Origin: Gammaproteobacteria bacterium
GTDB lineage: Bacteria; Pseudomonadota; Gammaproteobacteria; Pseudomonadales; Azotimanducaceae
NCBI GenBank assembly: GCA_030432795.1
Contig: JAUILW010000149.1
Coordinates: forward strand, 1 to 7,457
Reading direction: 5' to 3'
DNA length: 7,457 bases
Of the stretch, positions 5,634 through 7,457 are shown piece by piece; the stretch's first letter is position 1; every line of letters starts with the position of its first letter. The notes under the pieces were generated by a model. It saw nothing but the letters and a program-made list of their open reading frames with translations, ran no database searches and was not told the DNA's origin. The translations under genes were made by a program, and so were the position numbers.

Positions 5634-6187
5634 TGGCCGCAAGCGCGCAACCAACGCTGCGTGCGCCGCGCGCAGAAGATCGCGATGCGGTGCGGCGGAT
5701 TGTCTCCACCGGCGGTTTCTTCAGCGCCGAAGAAGTCGACATCGCGCTCGAGGTCTTTGACGAAGCCCTGCTGCCGAATTCCTGCTATGCGTACCTGGTG
5801 GCGGAACTCCACGGACAGGTGGTCGGCCTCGTCTCCTGGGGTGGCCCTATCGAGCAGACCGAATCCTGCTTCGATCTGTACTGGATCGCCGTGGATGACA
5901 CGTGCCGCGGCCACGGCATCGGCGCGTTACTGATCGCCGCCGCCGAGAAAGGGGCTGCAAGTGCTGGCGCCACACAGCTTATCGCCGAGACCTCCGGGCG
6001 GCGACTGTACGCGCCAACCCATGCGTTCTATCAGCGCAGGGGTTACCTGCGCGCGGCGGAACTCGCGGATTTCTACGCGCGCGGCGATGCAAAGGTGTTC
6101 TTCGTCAAACGTCTCAAAGGAAAGGCTCAGCACCTACCGCCTGCGTCAGTGGAAGGTTGCGTGCAGCCTTCCGCTGCCAGGGATTGA
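5633..6187 (+). CDS. GNAT family N-acetyltransferase
   Basis: The 184-residue product is a single GNAT domain that should move an acetyl group from acetyl-CoA to an amine. The acetyl-CoA motif is CRGHGIGALL (Arg92 to Gly97) after strand DLYWIAVDD. AFYQRRGY supplies the usual tyrosine (Tyr133), and the domain closes with DFYARGDAKVFFVKRL. The ATG at 5633 overlaps the preceding TGA by one base (TGATG), typical of termination-reinitiation; no strong Shine-Dalgarno is seen. The same frame stays open upstream to 5438, but that part reads as shadow of the ligase gene. The last 20 or so residues lie beyond the normal fold and are encoded by a palindrome shared with the convergent gene. With an aminomutase in the operon, acetylation of a beta-lysine amine, as by AblB, is a reasonable guess, but the order of steps is unknown. 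Confidence 0.85.
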   Translation: MAASAQPTLRAPRAEDRDAVRRIVSTGGFFSAEEVDIALEVFDEALLPNSCYAYLVAELHGQVVGLVSWGGPIEQTESCFDLYWIAVDDTCRGHGIGALLIAAAEKGAASAGATQLIAETSGRRLYAPTHAFYQRRGYLRAAELADFYARGDAKVFFVKRLKGKAQHLPPASVEGCVQPSAARD

Positions 6188-7302
6188 CTGGGTACTGCTT
6201 CCTGAATCTGTTCAGGCTGTAAGAACCGCCCCGTCGGCCAGATGGAAAATCGCACAGCCAAGGCGCCAATCGACCATCTCCTGGCGATGAACAGGTCGCG
6301 CCCGGCTCGCGGCGTGGCACCCCAGCGTGCCTTGTGTTCGGTGTGATCACCCAGAAAATCGTACTCCGTGAGTCCGGCCTCGATGCAGTCACTGAACACC
6401 CGGGCGCGAAGTGCGGTGCCGGCACCCGATCCTGCCTCCGGCTCGAAGCCTTCCTGCAACGCCAGGTACCTTCCGTTGTAGACATAACCGATCTGTGCAG
6501 CGAGCACTTCACCTTCCAGCTCCAGCACGTGCAACCACAACCAACCGCGATCTAGGGCTATGCCGCTGAACTGCCGGTAAAAGTCTGCTTCTCTTGGTTT
6601 GCGCACAAAGGTGCCGGTGATGCCCTTGGCACTCCAGCGGCGGTGATTCAGGTGGAACAGCTTCGGTAGCCAGGCGTCCAACTGCGCCTGAGTTTCGCAC
6701 CGGACGATACGTGCACCCATACGCTCGAAACGGCGGGCGTCCGCCGCGATATTTTGGCGTCGATTCTTCTTCAACCCCGCCATCAGTTTCGCGTAGCTGT
6801 CCGGCAGGCGGACATGGCTGAATTCGTTGCGCCTTGAAATTTTCGTCATGCGTGCGGAATCGACTGCATCGGACAGTCGTGCACAGGCTCCCGACCAGCC
6901 GCTGACATTTGGGATGAAAATGCAATCCCACGCACGCGATGCTTTCCGCAGGTGCTTGGCGATCGCGCCATAGACCGCGAATTCGTGGTCTTTGCGGACG
7001 ATCCAATCCGGATACTCGAAGCCGGATTCCATGTCTCCCAGTGGTCGCAATACTTTAATCGGATAAGCGGAGAAAGCCCGGTACCGCCGGAGGCTGAACG
7101 GCGCGATGCCCAGCAATTTTCCTTGCGGGCATCTCACGGTCACGATCACGGGGGCGGCGCGCGCTGCTTGAGCGCGCAGCCAGCAGTGCGCCCAATCCCA
7201 GGTGAGAAAAATACTGTTGGCGCCGGACTGCTGGAGGAGTTCCGACCATTCAGCCCGCAGCCGCTCGAACCCAGAAAGGGATTCGATCACTTCGATTTCC
7301 AT
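6127..7302 (-). CDS. FemAB/CelD-like GNAT-fold protein (Acetyltransf_6 type)
   Basis: The 391-residue protein resembles the FemAB-related CelD/BcsL group (Acetyltransf_6), a double GNAT fold that transfers acyl or aminoacyl groups in cell-envelope or exopolysaccharide work. Visible hallmarks are FLTWDWAHCWL (32-42), GIAPFSLRR (65-73) and the basic LKKNRRQNIAADARRFERMG (177-196). Further on are HRRW, then YLALQEGFEPEAGSGAGTALRA, and EYDFLGDHTEHKARWG (313-328), the usual closing motif. There is no signal peptide or membrane segment. The ATG at 7302 is preferred because GAGG sits 6 nt upstream of it; an in-frame TTG at 7323 would add seven residues but lacks support. It converges on the GNAT gene with a 61-bp overlap, and its last 20-25 residues look non-conserved. 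It may be independent of the operon. The acceptor is unknown. Confidence 0.8.
   Translation of the reverse strand: MEIEVIESLSGFERLRAEWSELLQQSGANSIFLTWDWAHCWLRAQAARAAPVIVTVRCPQGKLLGIAPFSLRRYRAFSAYPIKVLRPLGDMESGFEYPDWIVRKDHEFAVYGAIAKHLRKASRAWDCIFIPNVSGWSGACARLSDAVDSARMTKISRRNEFSHVRLPDSYAKLMAGLKKNRRQNIAADARRFERMGARIVRCETQAQLDAWLPKLFHLNHRRWSAKGITGTFVRKPREADFYRQFSGIALDRGWLWLHVLELEGEVLAAQIGYVYNGRYLALQEGFEPEAGSGAGTALRARVFSDCIEAGLTEYDFLGDHTEHKARWGATPRAGRDLFIARRWSIGALAVRFSIWPTGRFLQPEQIQEAVPSQSLAAEGCTQPSTDAGGRC
6147..6176. repeat. 14-bp hairpin inside the convergent gene overlap
   Basis: Arms 6147-6160 and 6163-6176 pair over 14 bp with two G-U pairs around a 2-nt centre (realistically a 4-nt loop). 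No T-run follows on either strand, so it is not a classical terminator, though its place between convergent genes fits a bidirectional pause, RNA 3'-end stabiliser or REP-like element. It encodes EGCVQPS at the end of the GNAT and EGCTQPS at the end of the opposite-strand protein. Confidence 0.6.
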
Positions 7303-7308
7303 GTGCGA

Positions 7309-7312
7309 CCTC
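7309..7312 (-). promoter_or_regulatory. Ribosome binding site deciding the FemAB-like start
   Basis: On the - strand TTGAGGT contains GAGG (7312-7309), 6 nt before the ATG at 7302. This favours ATG over the upstream in-frame TTG at 7323. Confidence 0.6.
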
Positions 7313-7327
7313 AACCTGCACAAGCCT

Positions 7328-7343
7328 GATGGATCAATCCATC
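7328..7343. repeat. Small perfect hairpin in the leader of the FemAB-like gene
   Basis: GATGGAT (7328-7334) and ATCCATC (7337-7343) form a perfect 7-bp inverted repeat with a 2-nt centre. It lies 26 nt upstream of the - strand start codon, within the likely 5' leader. No T-run follows it on either strand. Confidence 0.5.
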
Positions 7344-7347
7344 GTCG

Positions 7348-7364
7348 GTAGTGCAGAGCACTAC
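7348..7364. repeat. Second perfect hairpin in the same leader
   Basis: GTAGTGC (7348-7354) and GCACTAC (7358-7364) form a perfect 7-bp stem with loop AGA. It is only 4 nt from the neighbouring hairpin. It could be an operator or a 5' leader structure; nothing in sequence decides which. Confidence 0.5.
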
Positions 7365-7383
7365 GAACGCGAACTGGCAGTCT

Positions 7384-7412
7384 AATTTGCTTTAAGCTAT
7401 CCGGAGTGTCAG
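7384..7412 (-). promoter_or_regulatory. Candidate promoter of the FemAB-like gene
   Basis: On the - strand CTGACA (7412-7407, 5 of 6 against the -35 consensus) and CAAATT (7389-7384, 3 of 6) are separated by 17 nt in an AT-richer stretch. The start would be near 7376, giving a leader of about 75 nt that holds both small hairpins. The remaining bases to 7457 show no gene. Confidence 0.3.
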
Positions 7413-7457
7413 TAAAGAAATTTTACAATAGGTGGTTGGCACTGAGCTACGATATTT

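Noticed and set aside
6201..6216. CCTGAA/TTCAGG hairpin near the GNAT stop codon as a terminator
   Set aside because: The stem is 6 bp with no T-run and lies within the coding region of the opposite gene.
7437..7450. TGGCAC as the start of a sigma-54 promoter heading right
   Set aside because: The required TTGC element at the right spacing is missing.

Overview
The window is a GC-rich bacterial chromosome segment. It most likely comes from a proteobacterium, possibly a gammaproteobacterium. That placement is inferred from gene style, Shine-Dalgarno sequences, a tRNA-Arg with encoded CCA, and protein families; no taxonomic marker gene is present. There are five complete protein genes on the + strand, one on the - strand, one tRNA and several structured intergenic elements. 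No insertion sequence, integrase, CRISPR array or rRNA is visible.

Layout. (i) 1-85: AT-richer upstream region with a 9-bp inverted repeat and a third copy of its half-site, a probable operator. (ii) 86-1783: an N-acyl-D-amino-acid deacylase-type amidohydrolase, apparently its own unit. (iii) 1811-1928: tRNA-Arg(UCG) with a plausible promoter. (iv) 1929-2227: gene-free but unusual. It holds two long palindromes of matching design with different stem sequences, a C-rich/G-poor stretch, and a hairpin plus T-run just before the next gene. (v) 2228-6187: four tightly packed genes (2-nt gap, 10-nt overlap, 1-nt overlap). They encode a lysine 2,3-aminomutase-like radical SAM/PLP enzyme, two different D-Ala-D-Ala-ligase-like ATP-grasp ligases and a GNAT acetyltransferase. 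(vi) 6127-7302, - strand: a FemAB/CelD-like (Acetyltransf_6) protein whose 3' end overlaps the GNAT gene by 61 bp. (vii) 7303-7457: its leader, with two small hairpins and a weak candidate promoter.

How the genes may work together. The four-gene unit reads like a small biosynthetic operon. KamA would turn L-lysine into beta-lysine, one or both ATP-grasp enzymes would form amide bonds to it, and the GNAT would acetylate an amine. Two known systems are loose precedents: AblA/AblB (aminomutase plus acetyltransferase making N-epsilon-acetyl-beta-lysine) and the dipeptide osmolyte NAGGN (made with a GNAT/ATP-grasp enzyme). The product here is unknown to me. An acetylated beta-lysine-containing di- or tripeptide, acting as an osmolyte or small natural product, is a hypothesis. 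This operon is the most interesting part of the window.
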